Assembly (NCBI RefSeq): GCF_001591005.1 | Contig: NZ_BCTY01000003.1 | Coordinates: 108,297-172,296, forward strand | Direction: 5' to 3' | Source: Sphingomonas sanguinis NBRC 13937 | Lineage (GTDB): Bacteria; Pseudomonadota; Alphaproteobacteria; Sphingomonadales; Sphingomonadaceae | DNA: 64,000 nt | Shown: positions 1 to 7,953 of the stretch, piece by piece | Position numbering within the stretch: position 1 is the first letter of the stretch | Layout of the letters: each line of letters starts with the position of its first letter | Translations under genes and position numbers: made by a program | Notes under the pieces: model-generated | Told to the model about the DNA's origin: nothing | What the model saw: the letters and a program-made list of their open reading frames with translations, nothing else | The model's database searches: none

Positions 1-32
1 AATGGGAGGAGCGAGACCGACCTTCCCGTTAC

Positions 33-391
33 CTAGGGATAAGACTCAATTAGATCCAGAATACTAGAGCGGTTGCGATGGCGACGCCTGAGAGGAAGTT
101 GGCGGCGAGTTTGTCGTAGCGGGTGGCGACAGGGCGGAAGTCTTTGAGACGGCAGCAAGGCAATCTCGATGAGGTGCCCGCCACGGTATCGGTCCTTGTC
201 GTATCGGATGGCTCGTTTCCAGTTGCGTCGCCCGGAATGACGGGAATGGCTCCAGCATCGCGGAGCGAGCGGCGCAGTCGGTCGGCGTCATAGCCTCTGT
301 CACCAACGAGATAACGCATGCGCCCGGCCCGTTCGAGAAGCGCAGGCGCCGCTTTACCGTCGCTGACGTTGCCGGCCGTCAACATCGACAC
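33..391 (-). mobile_element. IS5-family insertion sequence remnant
   Basis: This is the 3' part of an IS5-type element read on the minus strand. It holds the broken transposase described next and, just past its stop, a CTAGGGATAAGACTC stretch at 33-47 that may be the element's terminus. The other end is missing: transposase similarity stops near 388, and rhs-like sequence begins within about ten bases. The element is therefore truncated and immobile. No matching inverted terminal repeat was found on the right, so the terminus call is tentative. Confidence 0.6.
50..391 (-). pseudogene. Truncated, frameshifted IS5-family transposase
   Basis: The reading frame begins with a family-typical block (MLTAGNVSDGKAAPALLERA, then YLVGDRGYDADRLRRSLRD). 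The GDRGYDAD block carries an acidic residue of the DDE catalytic site. After IPVIPG the frame is lost: the expected continuation (RRNWKRAIRYDKDRYRGG, HLIE) is only in the next frame. A second indel then restores the frame at CRLKDFRPVATRYDKLAANF. Two roughly compensating indels and a missing N-terminal half make it a pseudogene. The catalytic glutamate region falls in the shifted segment. Confidence 0.75.
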
Positions 392-393
392 TT

Positions 394-480
394 AGGGGCA
401 ACCACTGAACCTCGGCCAGCATCGTATCGGCGTCGACACCGGCGAACACCTACACGCTGACCAACTAGCACAGCCTCACC
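394..480 (-). pseudogene. Decayed rhs core fragment
   Basis: Read on the minus strand, this stretch encodes VFAGVDADTMLAEVQWLPL. That matches VPAGVDAEPIPAEAQWLPI in the intact Rhs protein of this window (DNA around 1859-1920). The nucleotide match is obvious by eye, for example the shared block CGTCGACACCGGCG at 431-444. The alignment stays in frame upstream but crosses two TAG codons, so the fragment is dead. It starts right where IS similarity ends. It is best read as the remains of a second rhs copy or a displaced rhs tip. Confidence 0.65.
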
Positions 481-522
481 GTAAGTTTTATCACATTTCC
501 TTTGATTTCATAAGTATAATTT

Positions 523-1104
523 TTAGTCAAATAGAAATTCAAGCCAATTTGACTTTTCTTCAGACCCAAGCGAATTTATCACTGATTTATTTACCTCTTC
601 ACAAATACTTTTTGGTATCGAAAAATCATCATCAAATATATCTTTCGAATTTTCGATTACAAAAAAATCAGCCCATCTATCCAGAATATTTAAGTATTCG
701 CAAAAGTTGGACGCCAAGCGTTTATACTGCCATTTTCCTTCACCGTGACGAGAAAACCATACAACGCCACTTACGTCGATCGTAACAGGGTCTCCAGCCC
801 ATGCAGAAATAACATAATGATTTGCATCCCATGCCTCTGAGGCCTGCCCCGTATTAGCATCGAAACGGTAGCCCGCCTGAGCTTCTACAATTTCCGAAAG
901 CGCAAAGAAAGACAAAGTCTCTGCAGTCCAAGGCAGTTCAATTCCACCCGCGTAACCCACCTCCTTAAAAGCGCGAATAAAATCTACGCCAAATATATGC
1001 TCCAGATATTCTTTATCATTCTCAGAGGGATACTCCACGCGGTAAGCAAGATCACACTTATCCAAGGTGGAAACCCACTGCTTAAAGGTATCGCGATAAT
1101 CCAT
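523..1104 (-). CDS. Putative SUKH (SMI1/KNR4)-like immunity protein
   Basis: This 193-residue acidic, soluble protein has no signal peptide or membrane segment. It sits 7 bases after the stop of the rhs toxin gene, where the cognate immunity gene is expected. Its middle (residues about 30-160: IFGVDFIRAFKEVGYAGGIE, HYVISAWAGDPVTID, then a VVWFSRHGEG strand) resembles SMI1/KNR4 (SUKH) proteins, the commonest immunity family for nuclease toxins. An in-frame ATG 36 bases upstream would overlap rhs. I chose 1104 because GGATAGGAATATT precedes it. The gene is strikingly AT-rich compared with the window, pointing to acquisition together with the toxin tip. The family call rests on pattern resemblance only; the immunity role is inferred from position. 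Confidence 0.6.
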   Translation of the reverse strand: MDYRDTFKQWVSTLDKCDLAYRVEYPSENDKEYLEHIFGVDFIRAFKEVGYAGGIELPWTAETLSFFALSEIVEAQAGYRFDANTGQASEAWDANHYVISAWAGDPVTIDVSGVVWFSRHGEGKWQYKRLASNFCEYLNILDRWADFFVIENSKDIFDDDFSIPKSICEEVNKSVINSLGSEEKSNWLEFLFD

Positions 1105-1111
1105 AATATTC

Positions 1112-4100
1112 CTATCCGCATCCTGCTTTGAAAGCGTCAATCATTGCCTGACGATCAATCAAGCGTCCTTTGGTATCATTATGATAATCACCCCGGTGGC
1201 CTGTTAACGCATGAAGGTGGTCATTCGGCATGCCAACCTTACCGTTTTTAAGAAATCGAATGTTGCGTGGATCACCTTTCCAATCCGGTGCAGATGCAAC
1301 GTTATTTATATGGTGTCCGGTATAGCCTTCAACCGTGCCTGTCCTGAGCAATTCAGCTTTTTGCGCATCCGTCCAGTTAACGGTTCCCGATCCAGTCGTG
1401 CTGACCAGCTGTCGTTCCAGAGCCCAAGCGCGATTTACGCCTGTTGTACGTCCGCCTAACTGGGGCTTTAACGAAGCTGAAATTGGATATTTGACCGTTC
1501 CCGGTGCGTCCTGAAGCCCCTCCGGGTCCATCCACTGCAACGGGTCATGCACATAGGCATGGGTCCGCAGGCCGCCATCGACGCCGATCGGGTCGGGGGA
1601 CAGATACTGGCCGGTTTCGGGATCGTAATAGCGGTTGAGGTTGTAGTGCAGCCCGCTTTCCGCATCCTCCCATTGCCCGGGAAAGCGCAGTGCGCAGGGT
1701 GACGCCCCGCACTCTCCTTCGGCCGCGCCGCCACCGCGTTCGCGCAGCAGCGCGCGGGCGGTGCGGGTGCGGCCCCAGAGTTCGGGCTCGGCGCGCCATT
1801 GGCATTGGCCGTCCTCGCCGAACAGCGCATGCGGCGCGCCCAGCTGGTCGGCGACGATCGGCAGCCACTGCGCCTCGGCCGGTATCGGTTCGGCGTCGAC
1901 ACCGGCGGGCACCAGTTCCTTGGCCAGCGGCCGCAGACCGTCGGGCTCGAAATGCCAGCGCTCGACCGAGAGGCTCTGGTCGCCCTCGCCTGCACCGGAC
2001 CGATGCCAGGCCTCGGCCAGCGACGTGCCTTGCCAGACATAGTCGACCCGCCGCGCCGTCGGACCGCCGAGCAACACCTTGCCGACACGCCGCCCGAATG
2101 CGTCATAAGTATAGCGCCAGCGCGCGCCATCCGGCCCTTCCAGCTCAACCAGCCGATCGAACCCGTCCCAGCGATAACGCCAGCGACGCGGACGGAAGCC
2201 CTGCTCGGACAGAACGCGCTCGACCATTCGCCCACGAGCATCGTAGCGGAAGCGATTGGCCCCCGCCTTCACCACACAGTCGTGCCAGTAGCGATGCTCG
2301 CCCGCCAGCCCTTCGGCCAAGTTCATCAACGCGTCGTAGCGATAGGCCTCGCGCGCGCCGGGACGCTCGACGGCAACGGCCTGGTCACGCAGGTCATAGT
2401 GGAAACGCGTGTCGCCGCGCGCGACAGACGTCCCCGCCTCGCTGATCCCCGCCAGCCGCCCGGCACGATCCCAATCGTAACGGCGCACCAAATCGCCCGG
2501 CCCCTGCCGCGCGCCCGAAAACACGGCCACACCCCCGGCGCGCTGTTCCGCCAGGCGGCCTGCCGGATCATAGGCCTGGGTCAGTTGAAAGGCGGTGCGC
2601 ACCCCGATCGCGGCCGCCTCGCGCAGTGTCTCCAGCCCGCTCGCATCATGGTCGAAGCGCAGCGCATGGCCGTTGCTTTCATAACGGCGCAGCAGCCCCG
2701 CCTCGTCGAACCGCAGCTGGGTCGTGCCGCTGGGACTGGTGCGACCGGTACAGCGCCCCGCCTCGTCATAGCGATAGGTGACGGCGATGCCGTTCTGCTC
2801 TTCGGCGACCAAGCGGCCCTTGTCATCATATCGCAGCGCGACATCGGCGATCGGTCGGGCTGCGCCCTCGACCCGCGTCCACGTCGTCGCGCCGACCAGC
2901 CGGTCCGCCTCGTCATAGCGATAGGAGATCGCATCCTCGCCGGCGATCACCCGGGCGATGCGGTCGCGATCATCCCACTCGAAATGCTGCTCGGTCGAAT
3001 CCGGCATCCGCTTGGCGAGCACGCGGCCCAGCGCGTCGCGGTGATAGAGCGTCTCGCGTCCGGCCCAGTCGATCTGCGCCGCGAGCCGCCCGGCCGCATC
3101 ATAATGGAAATGCCATTCCTGACCGGCCGCATTGCTGATCGCGGCCAGTCGCCCCGGGCCGTCATAGGCGAAGCCGGTGCTCGCGCCGAGCGGGTCGATC
3201 GTCCGGCGCAGCGTGTCGAAGGCGCCGTGGACGAAGCGGGTCGCCTGCCCGTCGCCGCGGATACGCGCGGCTAGCAGCCCTTCACCGTCATAAGCAAAGC
3301 GGGTTTCGCCGCCATCCGGCGTCCGGGCCAGGCTGACCGCGCCACGCGGATTCTCCGCCGACCGCTCATAGGCCCAGGCGCTGGTGCGCCCGGCGGGATC
3401 GGTCAGCTCCAGCAACCGCCCGAACCGGTCCCAGCGATAGCGGGTGACCCGCTCCTGACCCGACGCGCTGGGGGGATCGTGACGGGCGACGGGCCGTCCG
3501 GCCGCGTCGTTATCGTACCGGACGATGCCCGCGCCGACGACGCGTTCCTCGACCAGCGCACCGCGCTCATCATAGCGCGCCGTGCCCTTGACCCCATCGG
3601 CCCCGGTCCAGCGGACGATGTTGCCGCCTTGGTCGCGGACCCAGCTGGCCGTGCCGTCCGGTCCCTCGAACCCGACCAGCGCGCCCCACCGGTCGTAGCG
3701 CCAGCCCCAGCTGCGCCCGGCCCAGTCGGTCTGCGCGATCAGGCGGCCGTCGCCGTCATAGGCGAAGCGCGTCTCGCGACCGGCAGGGTCGATGCGCCGT
3801 TGCAGCCGCTCCAGCGCGTCCCACTCGCTGACCGTGCGTGCGCCGAGCGGATCGATCTCCTCGACGACCAGGTTGTTCGCATCATAGCGAAAGCTGGTGA
3901 CCGCGCCGGTCGCATCGACATAGCGCGACAGGCGTTCCTCGGGAAAATAGAGGAAACGGTCGTTGAACATGCCGTCGCCGGTGCGCGTGCCGATAACGCG
4001 CCCGGCCGCATCATAGGCGATCTCGACCTGGGTCGGCCCGCTGTCCCGCCATCCGTTGAGCCAGCCCTCGGGCGAATAGCGATAATGGAACTCACCCGTG

Positions 4101-5629
4101 AACGCGCCCAGCACATCCCGCAGATGCCCGGCCGCATCGTAGCGATAGCGAACCAGTGGCTCGCGCTCGCCCTCCATCCAGAGCGCGCTGAGCCAGCCCT
4201 CGGGCGTGGTGTCGACACGGAAGGTCGTGCCGTCGGGCACACGGATCGCACGGAGATGACCATCGGCATCGCGCGCGAAATCGATGCGGTTGCCGTTCCG
4301 GTCCTCGATCCCCGCCATCAGCATCAGCGCGGGATCGCGGGCGGGCGCGAACAACAGGAATTGCTGGCTGCGGCTGTCATAGAGGCGCAGGGCCTCGCGC
4401 GGTCCGGTCAGCCGGTAATAGGGCGCCTTGAGGTGCCGGGCATCGACATGACGGTCATTGCCAATCGCGAAGACCAGTCGCTGGCCACCCGCATCCTCGA
4501 GCAGCGCGGTGCCCGCCTCCGTATCGATCAGAAGCCGCTGAGACCAGTTGCAGATCCAGCGCGGGCCCAGCATCCCCTCGACCCGCATCCGGCCGGGATA
4601 GGTCCGCTCCAGCCGCAGCGGCAACAAGCCTGGATATTCGAAATCGATTCGGGCATCGGCATAGTCGCCGGTGACCACATCGACCGGCTCGCCGAACAGC
4701 CGCCGCAACGAGCCGTCGAGCAGGCCCCCCTGGCGGACCGCAGACCGCATCCCCGCCACCTCGGCGACCGACAGCAGCAATTGTTCGGCGACCGAGAATT
4801 CGGCGTCCGGCGTGCCATAGCTGCCGGTGGTGGAGTCGCCGAGGATCGTCTCGCACCCCTGCTGCACCACGGCGTCGCAGGACAGCTTGTGGCCGATCCG
4901 CGCCATGGGCAGGCCGTTGATGAAGATGGTCTTGCTGCCCTCGATAATCGTCGAGGGCGGATTGCCGGGATGCTTGGTACAGGCCGCCGTGTCGGTAACA
5001 CGCGCCGCCCGCTTGCCTTCGAAAAAGACGTTGGGCGAGCCGCTGGTGATCGGCCCGGACAGGGTGGCGGTCTTGGACCCCGCGCCCGCGATCGCGCTGG
5101 TGACGAAGCCGCCCGCCGCCCCCGCACCAAAGGCGACCGCGGCCCCCACCAGCGGGGCGGCCATGCCCGCCGTGCCGATGATCGCCGCGGCGCTGACCGC
5201 CACCACTGCGCCCACCACGATCCCGGCCGCGATCCCCGCAAGCAGGCCGTTGAAGGTGTTGCTGTGCGCGATCTGGTGCTCGACATGCGCCGCCTGTCGT
5301 CCGGACGAGGCGATCCGCTGCGCCCCGAATTGCTGCGCGACCCAGAAGGCCCCTTCGTCCGCATGGACCTGTTCGGCCAACCAGGCCCCCGCCATCGCCC
5401 CGGCGATCGGCGCCGCGACGCGACCCGCAAAGCACTTCAGTGCGGTCACCCCGCCCGACGCTCCGGCCGAATAGGCCCCGGCCGCCAGGATGCCTGCCGA
5501 GGCGACATGCCCCGTCGTGGCGATGGCCGAGACCGTGCCCGCATTGCTCGCCTCGGCCGTCCGCTCCCGGAGAGCGCGCAGCTTTTCGTCGGCCGTCGGC
5601 TCCGGAGCAGAGGTGATGCCGCCTGCCAC
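1112..5629 (-). CDS. Rhs/PAAR T6SS effector with GHH/HNH nuclease-like tip
   Basis: This is a 1505-residue polymorphic toxin. Order of parts: two hydrophobic regions (about 36-86 and 128-184); a PAAR spike domain (about 190-265); a DUF6531-type entry segment near 315 (GEPVDVVTGDYADARIDFEY); many YD repeats building the Rhs shell (about 350-1250); and the core end (RYYDPETGQYLSPDPIGVDG, then DPEGL near 1372). The variable tip, residues 1373-1505 (DNA 1115-1513), carries GYTGHHINNV (His1439-1440), GDPRNIRFL and a late HLHALTGHRGDYHN. This resembles HNH/endonuclease VII toxins with a GHH signature, so DNA is the probable target. The start is GTG, preceded by GGAGGGGG. The tip is visibly lower in GC than the roughly 70% GC core. 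The PAAR domain implies delivery on a VgrG spike, with autoproteolysis at the DPxG region as in other Rhs proteins. Confidence 0.9.
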   Translation of the reverse strand: MAGGITSAPEPTADEKLRALRERTAEASNAGTVSAIATTGHVASAGILAAGAYSAGASGGVTALKCFAGRVAAPIAGAMAGAWLAEQVHADEGAFWVAQQFGAQRIASSGRQAAHVEHQIAHSNTFNGLLAGIAAGIVVGAVVAVSAAAIIGTAGMAAPLVGAAVAFGAGAAGGFVTSAIAGAGSKTATLSGPITSGSPNVFFEGKRAARVTDTAACTKHPGNPPSTIIEGSKTIFINGLPMARIGHKLSCDAVVQQGCETILGDSTTGSYGTPDAEFSVAEQLLLSVAEVAGMRSAVRQGGLLDGSLRRLFGEPVDVVTGDYADARIDFEYPGLLPLRLERTYPGRMRVEGMLGPRWICNWSQRLLIDTEAGTALLEDAGGQRLVFAIGNDRHVDARHLKAPYYRLTGPREALRLYDSRSQQFLLFAPARDPALMLMAGIEDRNGNRIDFARDADGHLRAIRVPDGTTFRVDTTPEGWLSALWMEGEREPLVRYRYDAAGHLRDVLGAFTGEFHYRYSPEGWLNGWRDSGPTQVEIAYDAAGRVIGTRTGDGMFNDRFLYFPEERLSRYVDATGAVTSFRYDANNLVVEEIDPLGARTVSEWDALERLQRRIDPAGRETRFAYDGDGRLIAQTDWAGRSWGWRYDRWGALVGFEGPDGTASWVRDQGGNIVRWTGADGVKGTARYDERGALVEERVVGAGIVRYDNDAAGRPVARHDPPSASGQERVTRYRWDRFGRLLELTDPAGRTSAWAYERSAENPRGAVSLARTPDGGETRFAYDGEGLLAARIRGDGQATRFVHGAFDTLRRTIDPLGASTGFAYDGPGRLAAISNAAGQEWHFHYDAAGRLAAQIDWAGRETLYHRDALGRVLAKRMPDSTEQHFEWDDRDRIARVIAGEDAISYRYDEADRLVGATTWTRVEGAARPIADVALRYDDKGRLVAEEQNGIAVTYRYDEAGRCTGRTSPSGTTQLRFDEAGLLRRYESNGHALRFDHDASGLETLREAAAIGVRTAFQLTQAYDPAGRLAEQRAGGVAVFSGARQGPGDLVRRYDWDRAGRLAGISEAGTSVARGDTRFHYDLRDQAVAVERPGAREAYRYDALMNLAEGLAGEHRYWHDCVVKAGANRFRYDARGRMVERVLSEQGFRPRRWRYRWDGFDRLVELEGPDGARWRYTYDAFGRRVGKVLLGGPTARRVDYVWQGTSLAEAWHRSGAGEGDQSLSVERWHFEPDGLRPLAKELVPAGVDAEPIPAEAQWLPIVADQLGAPHALFGEDGQCQWRAEPELWGRTRTARALLRERGGGAAEGECGASPCALRFPGQWEDAESGLHYNLNRYYDPETGQYLSPDPIGVDGGLRTHAYVHDPLQWMDPEGLQDAPGTVKYPISASLKPQLGGRTTGVNRAWALERQLVSTTGSGTVNWTDAQKAELLRTGTVEGYTGHHINNVASAPDWKGDPRNIRFLKNGKVGMPNDHLHALTGHRGDYHNDTKGRLIDRQAMIDAFKAGCG

Positions 5630-5641
5630 GAACCCCCTCCG

Positions 5642-6073
5642 TCAGGCGGTCGCGAAGGTAAAAGAGGTTATCGCAGCGACCAGCGCGTTGCGGCTTTCCG
5701 CGTCCGGGCCGCCCGGGATCGACCCCGTGAAGTTCAGGATCGCATCCTCGCGGTGAAGCACCATGGCGACGACCTGCTGAATCGGTTTGCCGTCGCTGCG
5801 CCAGGCAATCTCCAGAAAATGCGCCTCGCGACCGTCAATCTGTCCGGCAGTGTCGGCGATCAACTCGAACCCGGCCAACTGGGCCGCGAAATTCTGCCGC
5901 TGCTGGATCACATAATCCTGAAAGGTCAGGCCCAGCGCCAGCCGGTCGCGCGCGATGACCAGGCTGGTGCCCTGCACCTTGGCGTCCCGTGGCATCAGCA
6001 CATTGATGCTCTGATCCTGCCACGGCGTGGGTGAGGTCAGTGATCCTTCATCGATCCGATACGCCATGCGCAT
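5642..6073 (-). CDS. DUF1795 (DcrB/Eag-type) T6SS effector adaptor
   Basis: A 143-residue protein with the DUF1795 pattern: an N-terminal YRIDEGSL start, a LMPRDAKVQGTSLVIARDRL block, QDYVIQQRQNFAAQLAGF in the middle, and a C-terminal LVAAITSFTF. DUF1795 proteins of the EagT6/EagR type are cytoplasmic chaperones. They shield the hydrophobic segments that precede PAAR in some T6SS effectors and help load them on VgrG. The gene ends 12 bases before the rhs start and reads the same way, and that Rhs protein has just such hydrophobic regions before PAAR. So the role is well supported by context. An ATG 6 bases downstream (6067) is an equally possible start. Confidence 0.8.
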   Translation of the reverse strand: MRMAYRIDEGSLTSPTPWQDQSINVLMPRDAKVQGTSLVIARDRLALGLTFQDYVIQQRQNFAAQLAGFELIADTAGQIDGREAHFLEIAWRSDGKPIQQVVAMVLHREDAILNFTGSIPGGPDAESRNALVAAITSFTFATA

Positions 6074-6298
6074 TGTCTCTCGCTACTGATCGCCGTGCCC
6101 GTAGGTAGCGGCTCGAAAAGACGACGCCTACCCTCTACGAAATTGCATTCGTTTTCGGCGGTGCCGCGCCAAGAAACAAAGCCCAACCATCGTATCGGGG
6201 GAGCATTTCATCGCTTTTACGGTTCTTACCCCCTACGAGCGACCATAGACCGTCCTCCGGGTGGAACGGGGCGTCTTGGGACAATCAGGGAGAAGTCC
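6074..6298. other. Divergent intergenic region, rhs/eag versus 6299 gene
   Basis: This 225-base gap separates two divergent transcription units. The left side drives the adaptor-rhs-immunity unit; the right side drives the two unknown genes. No further convincing coding sequence, RNA or hairpin terminator was seen. Confidence 0.4.
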
Positions 6299-7327
6299 GT
6301 GGCGGATCGATTGCAGACCTATCGAAATCAGGTCAGCGACGCGGTGGATGCTTGGCAGGCCAATGTCTGCAACCCCTATATCATCGCCTATAATACGGCG
6401 TACAAAAGCTATGCCGACGTCTTCAAGAAGCAGGACGACAGCGACAAGGCCCGCGCCGAGTTGTTCGTCACGGCCGCGGCGATCCTGCCGGGTTCGATCC
6501 TGATGGCGACCGCCGCCACATCGTCGCTTCGGGTGATCGCGAACCGCACGGCGGTGCGCCTGCTGGCCGGGCGCAGCACCTCGCGTGCGCTGGGCGTCTA
6601 TAACGCGGTCGCCAGCAACGCGACCGCCACCTTCGCGATCGGCAAGGCACTGGACATCGTCAAGGACGAGACCGGCAAGGCCATCAAGGACTCGGTGGTG
6701 AAGACCATGAGCAACACCCGCGACCTGCTGGCGACCGATCCGCTGAACCGCGACAAGCAGCTCAACAGCTGGCTGATCAATCACAAGCTGCTGGCCTATG
6801 ACGCCGCCGATGCGATCGAGCGCAGCCGGTCGATGAGCGAGCGGGACAAGCAGCGCGCCTATGACCTGCTGCGCGCCGCGCCGATCGCCAACAAGCCGAA
6901 CGGCAAGATCGACCCCGCCCGCCTGTCGCCCAAAATCGAGCTGGGCTTCTACATGCTGTGGCTGCTCGACTCCGACGAGCTGGTGACCCAGACCGCACCG
7001 GCAGGCCCTTACGGCGGCGGCGGGCGGTACAGCAGCAAGCCGATCGACGCGCTGCCGAGTTCCAAGGATTATCCGCGCGGCAATACCGATCCCAAGCGGG
7101 GACCCATCCAATGGGTCGGCGTGACCCGGCCGGGTGGCGATGTCGAGGACCAGATCGACAAAGTCCACAAACAAGTCCGTGGCAGCGCCTTTTATGCGCC
7201 GGGCGGCTGGTTCGGCAAAAGCGATGTCAACCAAGCGCGTCTGAAGGAAGTGGCCGAGGCCGAGCGCGTGCTCGCCTGGCTGTCGGACAAGACGCAACCG
7301 CTCGCCCCGCTGGGGCTGCGTACGTGA
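6299..7327 (+). CDS. Unknown protein between the rhs and T6SS operons
   Basis: I do not recognise this 342-residue protein. The start is GTG at 6299, directly after AGGGAGAAGTCC; the open frame extends upstream but that part has no coding look. The N-terminus (ADRLQTYRNQVSDAVDAWQA) is helical. A hydrophobic stretch lies near residues 55-80 (FVTAAAILPGSILMATAATS). The rest is soluble with a glycine-rich turn (PYGGGGRYSSKPID) and a charged C-terminal helix. No signal peptide or catalytic motif stands out. Its stop shares a base with the start of the next gene (TGATG), so the two are translationally coupled. Lying between an Rhs effector and the T6SS operon, it could be an effector-associated protein or an effector itself; this is inference from position only. 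Confidence 0.7.
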   Translation: MADRLQTYRNQVSDAVDAWQANVCNPYIIAYNTAYKSYADVFKKQDDSDKARAELFVTAAAILPGSILMATAATSSLRVIANRTAVRLLAGRSTSRALGVYNAVASNATATFAIGKALDIVKDETGKAIKDSVVKTMSNTRDLLATDPLNRDKQLNSWLINHKLLAYDAADAIERSRSMSERDKQRAYDLLRAAPIANKPNGKIDPARLSPKIELGFYMLWLLDSDELVTQTAPAGPYGGGGRYSSKPIDALPSSKDYPRGNTDPKRGPIQWVGVTRPGGDVEDQIDKVHKQVRGSAFYAPGGWFGKSDVNQARLKEVAEAERVLAWLSDKTQPLAPLGLRT

Positions 7328-7938
7328 TGCGCGTCGGGGCCATGGGGGTTGCGACGCTGGTCCTGCTGGCCGCGTGCAGCGAGGGGAAGAGCCAGCCCCA
7401 AGGCGATCGCGGCGACGCGCTGGCCCAGCTCCGCGCGCAGCTGGACGGGCAACGGCAATGCGCACCGCTTTTGTCGGGCACCACGCCGATCGAGTTCAGT
7501 GCCGACGCTCTGAGCGGTCCCAAGGTCGATGCACTGGTCGCCGCCGGACTGGTCCGCCGCGTCCCCCTGCCCGCTACCGGTGATCGACCGCGCGTGCGGA
7601 TCGAGCCGACCACCGAGGGAAGCCGGGACATCTGGCTGCGTCGGCTCGATCCCACCAGCCCGGCCGAACCGTTGCTCTGCTATGGCCGCAAGCAGGTCGT
7701 GGCCGTGCATCCCGAGGGCAAGGATACGCTGCGTTATGATTACCGCGTCGAACAGGCGCCCGCCTGGACCGGGAGAACGGATATTCGGGCGGCCCTTCCG
7801 TTCCTCGCGCGCCAGCTGGGCGAGGTCCACCGGGCCGAACAGGTGGCGACGCGCGAGGACGGGCGGTGGGTGTTGGCAGGCGATACCGGTCGCGACGCCA
7901 GCGCCGAACTGCCGCCGAGCGAAGGCTTCTTCCCGTAG
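7327..7938 (+). CDS. Unknown lipoprotein coupled to the 6299 gene
   Basis: A 203-residue protein beginning with a short lipoprotein signal peptide (MGVATLVLLAACSEG); the lipobox LAAC places the lipidated cysteine near residue 17. The mature part contains two further cysteines (RQCAPLLSG, LLCYGRK) and no motif I can name. The ATG overlaps the upstream stop by one base. The stop lies 15 bases from the convergent ppkA stop. If the upstream partner is a toxin, a periplasm-facing lipoprotein would be a natural immunity protein; equally the pair could be a structural accessory. No homology-based function is claimed. Confidence 0.75.
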   Translation: MRVGAMGVATLVLLAACSEGKSQPQGDRGDALAQLRAQLDGQRQCAPLLSGTTPIEFSADALSGPKVDALVAAGLVRRVPLPATGDRPRVRIEPTTEGSRDIWLRRLDPTSPAEPLLCYGRKQVVAVHPEGKDTLRYDYRVEQAPAWTGRTDIRAALPFLARQLGEVHRAEQVATREDGRWVLAGDTGRDASAELPPSEGFFP

Positions 7939-7953
7939 TAACCTGTTTCCCGC

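Noticed and set aside
2100..4600. Regular repeated segments resembling tandem DNA repeats
   Set aside because: These are the YD repeats of the Rhs shell; similarity is at protein level with the DNA diverged.
1799..6034. Long open frames on the plus strand opposite rhs (491 and 851 codons)
   Set aside because: They are antisense shadows of a high-GC gene: Arg/Pro/Gly/Asp-rich, with no domain or ribosome site, and they lie across strong YD-repeat coding sequence.
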